Source: Deltaproteobacteria bacterium (GTDB lineage: Bacteria; Myxococcota_A; Polyangia; Haliangiales; Haliangiaceae). Taken from it: 64,000 nucleotides of DNA. Below, one piece after another: positions 33,171 to 42,031 of the stretch (within the stretch, counting starts at the first letter, position 1; each line of letters begins with the position of its first letter). A program made the position numbers and the translations under genes. Under the pieces are notes generated by a model that saw only the letters and a list, made by a program, of their open reading frames with translations, ran no database searches and had not been told where the DNA came from. Location of the stretch: positions 248,001-312,000 of the forward strand of contig JAHDIH010000005.1 in NCBI GenBank assembly GCA_020630875.1. The letters are read 5' to 3'.

Positions 33171-34100
33171 ATGCGTCTAACATTTATATCGTTTTTACTA
33201 TTCGCCTTCTCGATACCTGCCTCCGCAGACCGAGTGTCCGTTCGGGGAAAGATTGAAGCTGGCGTTTCCATCACACGGGGGCAATCCGCGCCGAGAGCTC
33301 GAGCAGGAAACCGCAGCCAACGTACGCGCCGGGCCGTCCGCCGTCGTGGAAATCGTAGTCAAGCCAATCGACGCAGAGCCAATCGGCGTAGGGCCAACCG
33401 TCGAGTACGTCGGGTTGTTCGTCCCATGAGCTCCACGATTGTTTACGGGGCACCTCTCTACGACCCTTACGCTCCGGTTTACCGAGATCGTAACCCGCAT
33501 GCGCAGGTGTACAATCCGTACGCTCCCTATTATCCGGAAGAACAAAGACGACAACAAAAAGTAGTTCCTCGATTCGGCATTGGCGTATCGGCGGGTTCTC
33601 TAACTTACGAAGAGCGATACTCTGACGTGAATCACGAAGGTGCTGACGTTTCCATCAACGCCAAAATCAGACTGGACAACCGAGGGCTGTTTTGGCTCCA
33701 AGGGGAAATGGGCGCAATGGAATTGGACAACTACGAGTTAGAGTCTCGCGGCAAGTTTGGACTCTTTGGGGTCATCGATTTGCTTCCCGAGTCCAATCTC
33801 AGACTCCAAGGTATCTTAGGGGCTGGTTTCATTGAGACAAACGAGTACGACTACAGCGAAGATGCTTCGGTATTCGCCGAGCTCGGTGCTGGTATTGGTT
33901 ACCGATTCAAACTTGGTGGGATGTCAATGGATCTCATGTTTGAAGGCCGTATGGGAGAAGTCTCAAGGTCAGATGACTCGGTGGCGACACCTTACTATGG
34001 CGACGGTTACGGAGGAGGGCGCGGAGAAACCAGTGTTTATTACGCACCCGAGCCTTATCAATACGCTACCTACAAACTGGGACTTAGCCTCCTTTTCTAG
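33171..34100 (+). CDS. secreted/outer-membrane protein with Arg/Asn-rich repeats and beta-barrel
   Basis: Signal peptide MRLTFISFLLFAFSIPASA, then about 60 residues very rich in Arg and Asn (GNRSQRTRRAVRRRGNRSQ and three ANRR-type units), then a Tyr/Pro linker (DPYAPVYRDRNPHAQVYNPYAP). The C-terminal half is beta-rich: RFGIGVSAGSLTYEERY, FWLQGEMGAMELDN, FAELGAGIGYRFKLG and YATYKLGLSLLF, the last ending in Phe as outer-membrane barrels do. The basic region could bind LPS or peptidoglycan. AAGGGAG five bases before the ATG is a proper ribosome site. A strong terminator follows. Confidence 0.72.
   Translation: MRLTFISFLLFAFSIPASADRVSVRGKIEAGVSITRGQSAPRARAGNRSQRTRRAVRRRGNRSQANRRRANRRRANRRVRRVVRPMSSTIVYGAPLYDPYAPVYRDRNPHAQVYNPYAPYYPEEQRRQQKVVPRFGIGVSAGSLTYEERYSDVNHEGADVSINAKIRLDNRGLFWLQGEMGAMELDNYELESRGKFGLFGVIDLLPESNLRLQGILGAGFIETNEYDYSEDASVFAELGAGIGYRFKLGGMSMDLMFEGRMGEVSRSDDSVATPYYGDGYGGGRGETSVYYAPEPYQYATYKLGLSLLF
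33363..33407 (+). repeat. three 15-bp tandem repeats encoding ANRR units
   Basis: GCCAATCGACGCAGA, GCCAATCGGCGTAGG and GCCAACCGTCGAGTA follow each other; they encode the Ala-Asn-Arg-Arg-Arg/Val units of the Arg-rich segment and have diverged mainly at synonymous positions. Confidence 0.8.
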
Positions 34101-34120
34101 GAATTAGGTGTTTCAGCACG

Positions 34121-34149
34121 ACGGCTCCGCTTGCGGAGCCGTTTTTTTA
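34121..34149 (+). terminator. Rho-independent terminator
   Basis: ACGGCTCCG, loop CTTG, CGGAGCCGT, followed by seven T. It ends the Arg-rich outer-membrane protein gene. Confidence 0.92.
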
Positions 34150-34271
34150 TGGGGATCTCGCGTCGTAGCGTTGGGTCGGGTTTGTGCGTAGGCAGTTTGA
34201 CAGCTTGGAGCCAATATTCGTACATTCTTCTGAGTTCCCGGTGTTTTCTGGGAATTAATTGAGGAGATTGA

Positions 34272-35723
34272 ATGACTCGGGGATTAATTGCAGCAGGGGT
34301 AGTAATCGGCATCGCGACGCTCGTCGCACTCGCGAACTTCGTGGTAATTAACGAACTAGAGCAACACAGCTTGAGCGAGCTAAAGACCCGTAACGGGAAG
34401 CTTGTGGCGAACGTTGGTCAAAAACAGGCAAAGTTAAAAAGTCTCGAACGTCAAAAAACGATGGAGCAATTTTCTGCCGACATGGACCTTGGGCGCTCGA
34501 TTAAGGCTGCTGGGGTAGAGAACGAAAAATCACGAGCCGACTTTGCACAGCTGGCATTTAGCAGATTCAAAGCTCAAAACAAAGACTTGGGAGACGTCTG
34601 GCTGCTAGATAGTACAGGTCAAGTCGTGGCCCGGCCAGGCATGCTAGCCCCGACCGAACCATCAGAGTTTTTGAAGGATGGTAAAGTGGCTCGTCGTGAA
34701 ATTCAGCTTGCACTGGAAGGTCACACGCTAAGTTCTTTCTGGGTTCATGGTGGAAGACTTATGCGAATCGGTTTAGCACCGGTTCTCGAAATCGATGAAT
34801 TCGGAGAGAAGAAAGTCATTGGTGCGGTGGTCGCAGCAGGAGAGGTGACTTCCGCGTGGGTCAAGAGCAAACGCGCTTTGCGTGAAGAGCTTGCCTATTA
34901 CTACGACGATACCGTCTATGCCACCAGCTTGCGCAAAGCCGAGGGGAAAGACAGCCTGACCAAATTGCTGCAAAAGGACAACATGGCCATGGCGAAGACG
35001 GCCCGCGAAAAGCAGTTGTCACGTTCGTACGAACTCGAGTCTGGAAAACTACGCTTTATCGCAGCCGCTGGTCGTCTTCCAATAACCAGCACGAAACAAT
35101 TACCGAAGGACATCACTCATCGTGCTGGCTTCATGGTACTTCTTTCCGTTGATGACGCCTTGGCTCCTTTAGACAGTACTAGGAAGTCCATATGGCTTAT
35201 TGGCGGTGCGGCGATCATTTTGGCGCTCCTCGGGATGTGGCTGACGGCTCGTCGATTGATCTCGCAAGCAGACGAACTTCAGATGGGCGTGTCGGAGGTT
35301 GTTGGGGGCAACGTCGACCATATTTTCCCGCCTGTGGGCAAAGAAATGGATGGGCTGTCGCATGGCCTCAATGTAATGTTGTCAAGGCTGTTGGGGCGAC
35401 CCGAACCGGGAGAAGATGGGTTTGGAGATCAGACCGGACGCACTACAATGGCTTTCGAGCAGCAGGAGATGTCTGAAAAGGATGCAACCAATGCGGCCCT
35501 AGCAGCTGAACCAGAACAAGACTACTACAAACGTATCTACGAAGAATACATACAAGCGAAGTCGTCTCTCGGGGAAGAGTCTGATATTTCGTTCGACAAA
35601 TTTATCGCGAAAGTCCGGCTTAACGAAGGAGCTTTAAAGAAGCGATTTGCCTGCGAATCCGTGCGTTTCAAGATCATAATCAAAGATAACAAAGTGACGC
35701 TCAAACCCGTTCCTATTATGTAA
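34272..35723 (+). CDS. membrane protein with periplasmic sensor-like and MXAN_5187-like C-terminal domains
   Basis: Two membrane segments (about 5-25 and 300-320) flank a periplasmic region of 270 residues. This begins with a coiled coil (ELEQHSLSELKTRNGKL...) and then looks like a Cache-type fold (DVWLLDSTGQVVARPG; GAVVAAGEVTSAWV). After the second helix comes a HAMP-like segment (ADELQMGVSEVVGGNVDHIF). The last 70 residues (DYYKRIYEEYIQAKSSLGE to VRFKIIIKDNKVTLKPVPI) resemble, from memory, the C-terminal domain of MXAN_5187-type proteins. No kinase, cyclase or methyl-acceptor domain is visible. GAGGAGATTGA is a good ribosome site. The stop shares a base with the NamZ-like gene (TAATG). Confidence 0.68.
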   Translation: MTRGLIAAGVVIGIATLVALANFVVINELEQHSLSELKTRNGKLVANVGQKQAKLKSLERQKTMEQFSADMDLGRSIKAAGVENEKSRADFAQLAFSRFKAQNKDLGDVWLLDSTGQVVARPGMLAPTEPSEFLKDGKVARREIQLALEGHTLSSFWVHGGRLMRIGLAPVLEIDEFGEKKVIGAVVAAGEVTSAWVKSKRALREELAYYYDDTVYATSLRKAEGKDSLTKLLQKDNMAMAKTAREKQLSRSYELESGKLRFIAAAGRLPITSTKQLPKDITHRAGFMVLLSVDDALAPLDSTRKSIWLIGGAAIILALLGMWLTARRLISQADELQMGVSEVVGGNVDHIFPPVGKEMDGLSHGLNVMLSRLLGRPEPGEDGFGDQTGRTTMAFEQQEMSEKDATNAALAAEPEQDYYKRIYEEYIQAKSSLGEESDISFDKFIAKVRLNEGALKKRFACESVRFKIIIKDNKVTLKPVPIM

Positions 35724-36874
35724 TGAAGACTGGAGCTGATCTTTTATTCGAAGGTGGCGTTTCTGAGCTTGTTGGTCAGAGGGTTGCTTTTCTTGGCAAT
35801 CAAACTGCCGTCACCAGCAACTGCGTACCGGTCTACGAATGGCTCAAGAATAACTGCAAGCTTGAAAGAATCTTGGGCCCCGAGCACGGGTACTGGGGGC
35901 TGGTGCAAGACATGGTTGCAGTCGAGGACTCCATTGATCCGGTCACTGGCGTACCTATTTCCAGTCTTTACGGAAGCTCAGAAGATACACTGGTGCCGGA
36001 CCTGTCGGTACTGGATGGAATCGATGTCGTGGTGTACGACATCGCAGATATTGGTTCCAGGTATTACACCTACGTTTGGTCTATGGCGTTTGCGATGAAG
36101 GTGGCGTCGAAGACCGGGAAGAAGTTCGTGGTGTTGGACCGGCCAAACCCTTTGGGGCGCGTCTGTGAAGGAGGACTAATCGATGAGGGCTACCACTCTT
36201 TTGTTGGGGCGTACTCTGTCTCCAATCGACATGGGATGACCGCCGCGGAAATCGCGATGATGGTAATGGACGTTGATAAGCTTGACTTAGATTTGACCTG
36301 CATCAAAGTAGAAGGCTGGAACTCAAATGACCTATGCGATTTTCCATGTCGGATTGCGCCGTCTCCCAATATGCCAACGCGGGACACCGCGCTTGTTTAT
36401 CCCGGAATGTGCTTGGTCGAAGGAACTGAGGTTTCTGAAGGGCGAGGGACCACCAGGCCCTTCGAATGGATTGGTGCCCCGTACATTCAAGCCGAAAAGC
36501 TGGCAGGCGGTCTAAATGAGTTGCAACTTCCTGGAGTGTTTTTTAGGCCTACCTACTTTCAACCAAGCTTCCAAAAGCACAAGGGCGTGGACTGCGGTGG
36601 GGTTCAAATTCATGTGACCGACTCCTGCAGATTCAAACCGTACCTCACAGGAGTCTCCCTGCTGGCCATCGTGAGAAATCTTTATCCTAATGATTTCGCT
36701 TGGCGTCATGCGCCCTACGAATTCGTCGATAAGGTTCCTGCCATCGATTTACTTACCGGCAACGATCTCATCCGGCTTGCTATCGAACGAGGCGAGACTA
36801 CTGGCCTAGAGCAATACTGGGCGGCCGGGCAACAAAAATTTGAAACGCAGCGAGAATCCTGGTTGCTTTATTAG
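35723..36874 (+). CDS. namZ: DUF1343 protein, NamZ-like exo-beta-N-acetylmuramidase
   Basis: DUF1343 proteins include NamZ of Bacillus, which removes N-acetylmuramic acid from the ends of peptidoglycan chains. Characteristic stretches are RVAFLGNQTAVTSN, GPEHGYWGLVQDM, ISSLYGSSEDTLVPDLSVLDGIDVVVYDI followed by GSRYYTYVWSM, and CLVEGTEVSEGRGTTRPFEWIGAP. Full length at 383 residues. I see no signal peptide (MKTGADLLFEGG), so as read it would be cytoplasmic and would act on imported muropeptides; the family also contains secreted members. ATG overlaps the upstream stop by one base, and nadD begins 2 bases after its stop. Confidence 0.85.
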   Translation: MKTGADLLFEGGVSELVGQRVAFLGNQTAVTSNCVPVYEWLKNNCKLERILGPEHGYWGLVQDMVAVEDSIDPVTGVPISSLYGSSEDTLVPDLSVLDGIDVVVYDIADIGSRYYTYVWSMAFAMKVASKTGKKFVVLDRPNPLGRVCEGGLIDEGYHSFVGAYSVSNRHGMTAAEIAMMVMDVDKLDLDLTCIKVEGWNSNDLCDFPCRIAPSPNMPTRDTALVYPGMCLVEGTEVSEGRGTTRPFEWIGAPYIQAEKLAGGLNELQLPGVFFRPTYFQPSFQKHKGVDCGGVQIHVTDSCRFKPYLTGVSLLAIVRNLYPNDFAWRHAPYEFVDKVPAIDLLTGNDLIRLAIERGETTGLEQYWAAGQQKFETQRESWLLY

Positions 36875-36876
36875 CG

Positions 36877-37440
36877 ATGGGAGGTTTTGGAAAAAGAAGT
36901 GTGGCTGTTTTTGGAGGCAGTTTCAATCCACCACACATCGGACATCAGCTGGTCACTTGGTGGGCGCTAGAATCAGGTGAAGTGTCTGAAGTTTGGTGGA
37001 TTCCGACGTACCAACACTACTTTGGAAAGTGGTTGGTTGATTACTCTCGCAGGCTAGCAATGTGTAAGTTGGCAGTAGCTCGATTCGGGGCTGCAGTGAA
37101 AGTCTCAACCATTGAACGCGACATGGGGGGGCAAAGTCGTACCTACAACACCTTAACGCAGCTGCGAGCAAGTCACCCCAGGATCCATTTCAGACTGCTG
37201 ATCGGAGAGGACATTCTCAGAGAAAAGGACAAGTGGCATCGGTTTGATGACGTTGAGAAAATGGCGCCGCTACTTGTTGTGGGGCGTCGTGAAAAGGGAC
37301 GCGTGAGCAGCTATCCGATGCAGATACCTGATATCTCTTCGACGGAAATCCGACAGCAGCTAGCGGAGACCAGGGCAGCCTCCGGCGTATTGCCTTATTC
37401 TGTTTTGGACTATATTCTGCAGCACAATCTCTACACCTGA
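36877..37440 (+). CDS. nadD: nicotinate-nucleotide adenylyltransferase
   Basis: NadD transfers AMP to nicotinic acid mononucleotide in NAD synthesis. It has VAVFGGSFNPPHIGHQLV (nucleotidyltransferase loop with the HxGH signature), the Trp-rich WWIPTYQHYFGK segment, a central SRTYNTLTQL stretch and the C-terminal ISSTEIRQQL motif that contacts ATP. The 187 residues match the short end of the family. A closely related pantetheine-phosphate or nicotinamide-specific enzyme is less likely given the WWIP element. It is coupled to the NamZ-like gene (2-base gap), and the DUF2520 gene follows after 10 bases. Confidence 0.87.
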   Translation: MGGFGKRSVAVFGGSFNPPHIGHQLVTWWALESGEVSEVWWIPTYQHYFGKWLVDYSRRLAMCKLAVARFGAAVKVSTIERDMGGQSRTYNTLTQLRASHPRIHFRLLIGEDILREKDKWHRFDDVEKMAPLLVVGRREKGRVSSYPMQIPDISSTEIRQQLAETRAASGVLPYSVLDYILQHNLYT

Positions 37441-37450
37441 AAGGGTCATT

Positions 37451-38317
37451 ATGCTTTCTTCAAATCCCACATTGTTTATCGTTGGTGCTGGTCGTGTTGG
37501 TACCGCACTAGCTTGCGGGTTTCGCAGTGTCGGAGCTCCAATTCTTGGTATTTGGTCAAGGTCTCGAGAGTCTGCAAGAGACGCTAGTGGAGCGTCTGGG
37601 GTTGCTTGTTACGCTGCAGCACCACCAGACGTACTGTTGGATTGCGACTGTATCATTCTTGCGGTATCGGACGGTGCGATTCAAAAGACGGCTCAACTAC
37701 TGGTTGACACCGGTTTGGTTGGCAAGAAACACGTTCTCCTTCATTGCTCTGGATCGCTTTCCGCGGCACAGGCTTTTGGGAAGGTGACCAAAGAAGTTTT
37801 TGCTGTTGGGACCTTTCATCCGTTGCGCGCGATTTCAAAAGGCACGAAAGATTGGTCGTCCACTGTATTCGGTATCGAAGGAGACGCTGGTGCCACAGAG
37901 GTTGGCACTCGCTTGGCAAAATCCCTTGGCGGAAGCGCGATGCCGCTGAAGTCCGAGCAAATGGCCGCGTATCACGCAGGGGCGTCGATGGCCTCAAACT
38001 TAGTTGCGGCGCTTTTGTCTGTCGCATGCGACAGCCTCACGGAAGCAGGGTTGGAGCGCACGCAAGCATTGGGAGCGCTCGCCAGTCTGGCAGCTAGCGG
38101 TGTGGAACAAATCAAAACCAATGGGCTTCCAGGCGGTCTTACCGGACCGATTCGCCGAGGGGATGTCGAGACGGTGGAGCGTCATCTTGGTTCGCTGCAG
38201 GACTCGTCTCAGCCGATATACCGGGCTTTAGCTCAGGTCACGCTTGCCATGGCGCGAGAACTTGGCGAAGCGCCGCAAGCCGCACTAGATCGGATTCAAA
38301 CGCTGCTGGAAGGGTAG
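37451..38317 (+). CDS. Rossmann-fold DUF2520 protein
   Basis: The N-terminus is an NAD(P)-binding fold: LFIVGAGRVGTALACGF and IWSRSRESARDAS. LLHCSGSLSAAQAF and GTFHPLRAISKG match the conserved centre of DUF2520 proteins, as does the helical C-terminal half starting at QMAAYHAGASMASNLVAALL. DUF2520 proteins are dehydrogenase-like relatives of ketopantoate and F420-dependent reductases; their substrate is not known to me. In some genomes they accompany pantothenate genes, but here the neighbours are nadD and a NamZ-like gene. AAGGGTC lies upstream as a weak ribosome site. Confidence 0.8.
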   Translation: MLSSNPTLFIVGAGRVGTALACGFRSVGAPILGIWSRSRESARDASGASGVACYAAAPPDVLLDCDCIILAVSDGAIQKTAQLLVDTGLVGKKHVLLHCSGSLSAAQAFGKVTKEVFAVGTFHPLRAISKGTKDWSSTVFGIEGDAGATEVGTRLAKSLGGSAMPLKSEQMAAYHAGASMASNLVAALLSVACDSLTEAGLERTQALGALASLAASGVEQIKTNGLPGGLTGPIRRGDVETVERHLGSLQDSSQPIYRALAQVTLAMARELGEAPQAALDRIQTLLEG

Positions 38318-38392
38318 GATAGTTAGAATCCTGTGAGTGAGCTTGAAAATTGATGAATAGAAGTCGTAGCATTGTCGTCGTAGGAGGGCTCC

Positions 38393-38905
38393 ATGACCAA
38401 AGCTATATTCGCAATTACCACGATACTTTGTTTCTCATTTTCCGCAGAGGCTCGACGAAGCCCTGAGAAGGTCTTTAGAGGCCAAATTTTGTTTTCCAAG
38501 AAAGCATTTCCTCGCTCTGCCAACAGCGCTTCTGCCTACATTAAAAAGCTCAAGAAGCAACGCAAAAAGAGTCTTTGGGAAAACAAAGAGACTAAAGAGT
38601 ACAAGATGTACTTTGCGGCATTCTTCAAGAAACCCCTCAACACGTTAGAGATAACGGTACGGATCTACGACATCAGTACGAAACGAAAGGTTCTTCTTAC
38701 CAGTTTTGCTCAGTATTTGAGTAAAAAGGGAATGACCAGCTATATCTCTAAGTTTAAGCTTTCTCGTGAGGATATTGGGGCCAATAAAGATCTGCTCATT
38801 GTGCTCGAAAGCCGTGGAAAGACCATGGCCTCAGGCAAAATTAGGATTCTCGGTGAGAGAGAAAAATTCAAGGGCAAGGTCGATTTCTCAGCAGACGAGA
38901 CGTAG
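38393..38905 (+). CDS. secreted hypothetical protein
   Basis: Not recognised. A signal peptide (MTKAIFAITTILCFSFSAEA) precedes a basic 150-residue mature part with no Cys. It starts with RRSPEKVFRGQILFSKKAFP, has a Lys-rich helix (YIKKLKKQRKKSLWENKET) and then a beta-sandwich-like stretch (LEITVRIYDISTKRKVLLTS...LIVLESRGKTMASGKIRILGE), which looks like a periplasmic ligand- or protein-binding fold. TAGGAGGG five bases before the ATG is one of the strongest ribosome sites in the window, in contrast to the leaderless type used by many neighbours. Function unknown. Confidence 0.65.
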   Translation: MTKAIFAITTILCFSFSAEARRSPEKVFRGQILFSKKAFPRSANSASAYIKKLKKQRKKSLWENKETKEYKMYFAAFFKKPLNTLEITVRIYDISTKRKVLLTSFAQYLSKKGMTSYISKFKLSREDIGANKDLLIVLESRGKTMASGKIRILGEREKFKGKVDFSADET

Positions 38906-38951
38906 GACGAAACCTGTTGAAATTGATTAAATAATCCGCTAAACGCGTGGA

Positions 38952-39737
38952 ATGCGCGTAAGCATCATTACCTTATTAGTAGCCGTCTTTTGGACACCTC
39001 TAGCATCTGCTGAGACGCAGGAGCAAATGGCCAAGAAATTGTTATCTGCCGATGAGCCCACTGGTTTAAAACTTGTGGGCTCTTGGAGCAAATACCGATC
39101 ACGGGAAGACAAGAAGATTAATTGGGCTTTGACCCAAGCGTTGGTCATGGGGACCCATGACTCGGTAGCAGAAGCGTCGCTTGAGCTGTTGGCGCGCAAG
39201 AGAGTAAAAAATCCCACCAAAATTGCGGACAGCTATTTAATCCACAGAAGTCCGCAAGTTCGTATTGCAGCCCATAAACTGCATTACGCCTACCACCCAA
39301 AGGATAAACCAACGTCGATAGCTACGGGTCTCCGCGATAAGAACAAAACGGTGAGAGATTGGGCTATCGGTGAAGTAGTAGCAGACAAAATGCGGTCTCA
39401 CTTTTCACTGCTCTACAAGCTTTTAGAAAAGGGGAGTGAAGAGGCGGCTGATGCTCTAGTCACTCTAGGAGACTTGTCGGTAGCACGTAATACATTTGCT
39501 TTGCGAGCCACTGCGCCTGGCAATCTGGTGGCAAAAGTCATTGGTGGAATCTTAGGAAAGACATCACTCATCGATCAAAAAACCTCTGTGACGTTGGTCC
39601 GCTTCTTAGGACGAACTCCCGGAGATGCGGCACTTGCCCAACTTGAAGCGTACATCGCGAAGACTCCTGCGACCCCGCCGACATTATCACGCCGGGAAGC
39701 TGTTGAATTTGCCAAAGCATTGAAGGAGAAAAAATGA
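38952..39737 (+). CDS. secreted HEAT-repeat-like protein
   Basis: Signal peptide MRVSIITLLVAVFWTPLASA. The mature 240 residues are helical with repeated units resembling HEAT repeats: WALTQALVMGTHDSVAEASLELLARK, HRSPQVRIAAHKLHYAY, LRDKNKTVRDWAIGEVVAD and GSEEAADALVTLGD. Such scaffolds bind other proteins. The next gene encodes a lipoprotein with a beta-propeller and its own helical repeats and overlaps this stop by 4 bases (ATGA), so the two products probably work together at the envelope. Confidence 0.68.
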   Translation: MRVSIITLLVAVFWTPLASAETQEQMAKKLLSADEPTGLKLVGSWSKYRSREDKKINWALTQALVMGTHDSVAEASLELLARKRVKNPTKIADSYLIHRSPQVRIAAHKLHYAYHPKDKPTSIATGLRDKNKTVRDWAIGEVVADKMRSHFSLLYKLLEKGSEEAADALVTLGDLSVARNTFALRATAPGNLVAKVIGGILGKTSLIDQKTSVTLVRFLGRTPGDAALAQLEAYIAKTPATPPTLSRREAVEFAKALKEKK

Positions 39738-41443
39738 TTCGCTCGATTATATTGGTTACTGCACTTTTGGGGTGTCAAAAGAAATCTACCTTTGACTTGT
39801 CCGCAGCTGACGACAACAACGAAACGCAACTTGCGGCAGCTATTGAAGCAGCCAAGTCTACCTCTGCCACCACGCCTACTTTGTACATCGCAAGAGAAGG
39901 CAGCGTTTCTGCTTTCGACTTAAATTCTCAGCAAGTGAAGTGGAACTACTTCGGTAAAGTGGAGTCGCGACTTGCAGCCACCGCTTCGCAGGTTGGGTTT
40001 GTCCAAGGCAACACTCTGATAGCTCTCAGTGATAAAACTGGTGAGCAGGCGTGGCGCAAAGACATAAGGAATATTAAGTGGTTATCCGCCACCGACGCTG
40101 AGATTATCGTTTCGTCTGAGGACACTGAAGGCGCAAGAATCCAAGCCTTTAGTGAGTCGGGAAAGATAGTGTGGACGCATACCGCCAAAAAAGGAGAAAT
40201 TGGTACACCAGTTTCTGCAGGGAATGCCGTTTTTGTTCCCTACCTGAAACAATGGATCAGTATTCTTGATTCTCATAACGGTACTCCGATCGCTAGATTA
40301 CGGAGAAAAGACGCACAGGTTGAGTTTCTGAAGCATGATGGCGAGCACGGCTTTTTTGGCGCGGGACGAAAAGTTGTGGCTATCGATGCCAAAGCCGCAT
40401 CTGGCGTTACCGCCGAAAGTAACTTTGTAGAACTTACGGTTCCTAAAGCATTCTCGAATCATGCCACGCATACGCCACTTTACGGCGCGACTACCAACTA
40501 CGGAGCATCCGACCGCAAAAAGCTTCTTTGGGCGGGGAACAGTGACGTATTTTCCGCAATCAATTATCGATACTTGTTTTCCTTTGATGGTGGCAAAACA
40601 AGCTGGGCGAAGCGCTTTGATACGGACATTGTTTCTGCGACGTCACTGGAAGATGGTTTGATGCTCCTTGTGACCGACGATGGTGCCATTTTTGCAGCAG
40701 ACAAGGCTGGGAAGCTAGAGACGATTGCCCAGGTAGAAAAAGAGGTAGTTGGGGCACTCTGCCGCTGCAATGGTTTTTCACCAGCCGTCAATGCTCCGGT
40801 TGACCATGCTGCAGAATTAACGAAAATCGCTTCGGATAGAGACAGTCGTTTTGATGAAATAAAGACTTTTGCCATCGCTGAACTCGGCAAGCGTGAAGGG
40901 GTCGTGGTGACCCAATCACTAATCGATATTGCGAAAGCCGAGCGTAGCTCTGACAGCGTCCGAGATGCTGCGGTGAGGGCGTTGTCGGCTCGCCGCGATC
41001 CTCAGTCTACACCGCTGTACGTGTCGATGTTAGACTCCAACTACGACTACCTATCTGACACGCAACCTCAGGGAGTCGGCGGAATTGCGCTGGCGCTGGC
41101 TGGAATACCTGAAAAGGAAATAGCCGCAGATACTCAAAAATCTGCTGTGGTAGCGCTAAGACGTCACCTGCACGCGTCGGAATTACCCGACGACGATCGC
41201 ATCGCGGTAATTCTAGCTCTTGCTAACTTGCACGCCGCCGGTGGGTTGGGGGTTTTGACAGAATACGTGACGATGTATCGCGTCTCCGGCGCCAAAAACA
41301 TGGAGGAAGTGCTAGCAGAGATTGTCAAGTCTGGCGCGTACGGAAGGGAGTTCGCGACGTACGTTCGTGACGATGAAGGTGCGGTGAAGTCGGTGAGAGA
41401 CGCTGCAGTTAAAGCACTAGCTCCCAAAAAGATAGCGAATTGA
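39734..41443 (+). CDS. lipoprotein with PQQ-like beta-propeller and helical repeats
   Basis: A short lipoprotein signal (MIRSIILVTALLGC) is followed by residues 45-330 with PQQ/BamB-like blades: PTLYIAREGSVSAFDLNSQQVKWNYFG, NTLIALSDKTGEQAWRKDI, IQAFSESGKIVWTHTA and YRYLFSFDGGKTSWAKRF. Residues 360-569 form HEAT-like helical repeats (RSSDSVRDAAVRALSARRD, GAVKSVRDAAVKALAP). The propeller half resembles BamB-type scaffold proteins, but this is not BamB by size. It is coupled to the preceding HEAT-repeat gene. Probably an envelope scaffold; no enzymatic motif is visible. Confidence 0.7.
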   Translation: MIRSIILVTALLGCQKKSTFDLSAADDNNETQLAAAIEAAKSTSATTPTLYIAREGSVSAFDLNSQQVKWNYFGKVESRLAATASQVGFVQGNTLIALSDKTGEQAWRKDIRNIKWLSATDAEIIVSSEDTEGARIQAFSESGKIVWTHTAKKGEIGTPVSAGNAVFVPYLKQWISILDSHNGTPIARLRRKDAQVEFLKHDGEHGFFGAGRKVVAIDAKAASGVTAESNFVELTVPKAFSNHATHTPLYGATTNYGASDRKKLLWAGNSDVFSAINYRYLFSFDGGKTSWAKRFDTDIVSATSLEDGLMLLVTDDGAIFAADKAGKLETIAQVEKEVVGALCRCNGFSPAVNAPVDHAAELTKIASDRDSRFDEIKTFAIAELGKREGVVVTQSLIDIAKAERSSDSVRDAAVRALSARRDPQSTPLYVSMLDSNYDYLSDTQPQGVGGIALALAGIPEKEIAADTQKSAVVALRRHLHASELPDDDRIAVILALANLHAAGGLGVLTEYVTMYRVSGAKNMEEVLAEIVKSGAYGREFATYVRDDEGAVKSVRDAAVKALAPKKIAN

Positions 41444-41467
41444 CGTGCGCTAGCTGACGCAGCACGT

Positions 41468-41473
41468 TACTCT
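41468..41473 (+). promoter_or_regulatory. TAnnnT hexamer before lipoprotein 41480
   Basis: TACTCT lies exactly six bases before the ATG at 41480, with no ribosome site. Confidence 0.4.
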
Positions 41474-41479
41474 CGTGGC

Positions 41480-42031
41480 ATGAGAGTTTTAGTAATCACG
41501 TTGGCACTATTGTCTGGCTGCAAAGGAGAGACAGTGGTCCAAGAAAACCCTGAAACTCGTGAAGAGTTGAAAAAGTGCAAGAAGCAATTGGTCGCTGCGG
41601 AAACCTCTGCAGTAGAAAGTGAAGACGCAGAGGTCATTCAAGTCGAGATCAATGGAACCCTTGCGACGATTGTTGGTGGCAAAAACTCCGGAAAGTCTGG
41701 TGGGAAATCTGGCGGCGAGCCAAGCGGTGCAGCAGGAGATGTTCCAGCTCGTACTCAGGCGCTTGCTGCTAATGTACGCAAGTCTAGAAACTCAATGCAA
41801 CGCTGCTACCAATCGGCCCTAAAGAAAAACTCTGCATTGCAAGCGCGGCCTACCACGGTCAGGCTGCAAATGGGTTTCAACGCTGCTGGAAGTGCAACGT
41901 CCTACTCCATCAATCCTACGGTTTCTACAGATTTTAAAAGTTGTTTGAAACGCATTGCGATGAAGTGGAAAGTTCCGCAGTCTTCTGGGAAGCACAACAT
42001 TGGCGCCAAAATTAACCTGACACCCCAGTGA
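41480..42031 (+). CDS. lipoprotein with AgmX/PglI-like C-terminal domain
   Basis: Signal peptide with lipobox (MRVLVITLALLSGC), a short acidic/coiled-coil stretch, a GKSGGKSGGEPSG low-complexity linker, then a C-terminal domain: AANVRKSRNSMQRCYQSALKKN, RLQMGFNAAGSATSYSI and FKSCLKRIAMKWKVP. Two Cys, the RCYQSAL helix, a beta strand with GxA, and the C-x4-I-x3-W-x-VP end match the TonB-C-like domain found in AgmX/PglI proteins of Myxococcus gliding machinery, an identification I make from memory. The same domain occurs in many unrelated myxobacterial proteins, so motility is not implied. The next gene starts by a 4-base overlap. Confidence 0.65.
   Translation: MRVLVITLALLSGCKGETVVQENPETREELKKCKKQLVAAETSAVESEDAEVIQVEINGTLATIVGGKNSGKSGGKSGGEPSGAAGDVPARTQALAANVRKSRNSMQRCYQSALKKNSALQARPTTVRLQMGFNAAGSATSYSINPTVSTDFKSCLKRIAMKWKVPQSSGKHNIGAKINLTPQ

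Noticed and set aside
32972..33256. 94-residue open frame on the plus strand
   Set aside because: It overlaps the start of the Arg-rich outer-membrane gene in another frame, has mixed composition and no signal peptide or ribosome site.
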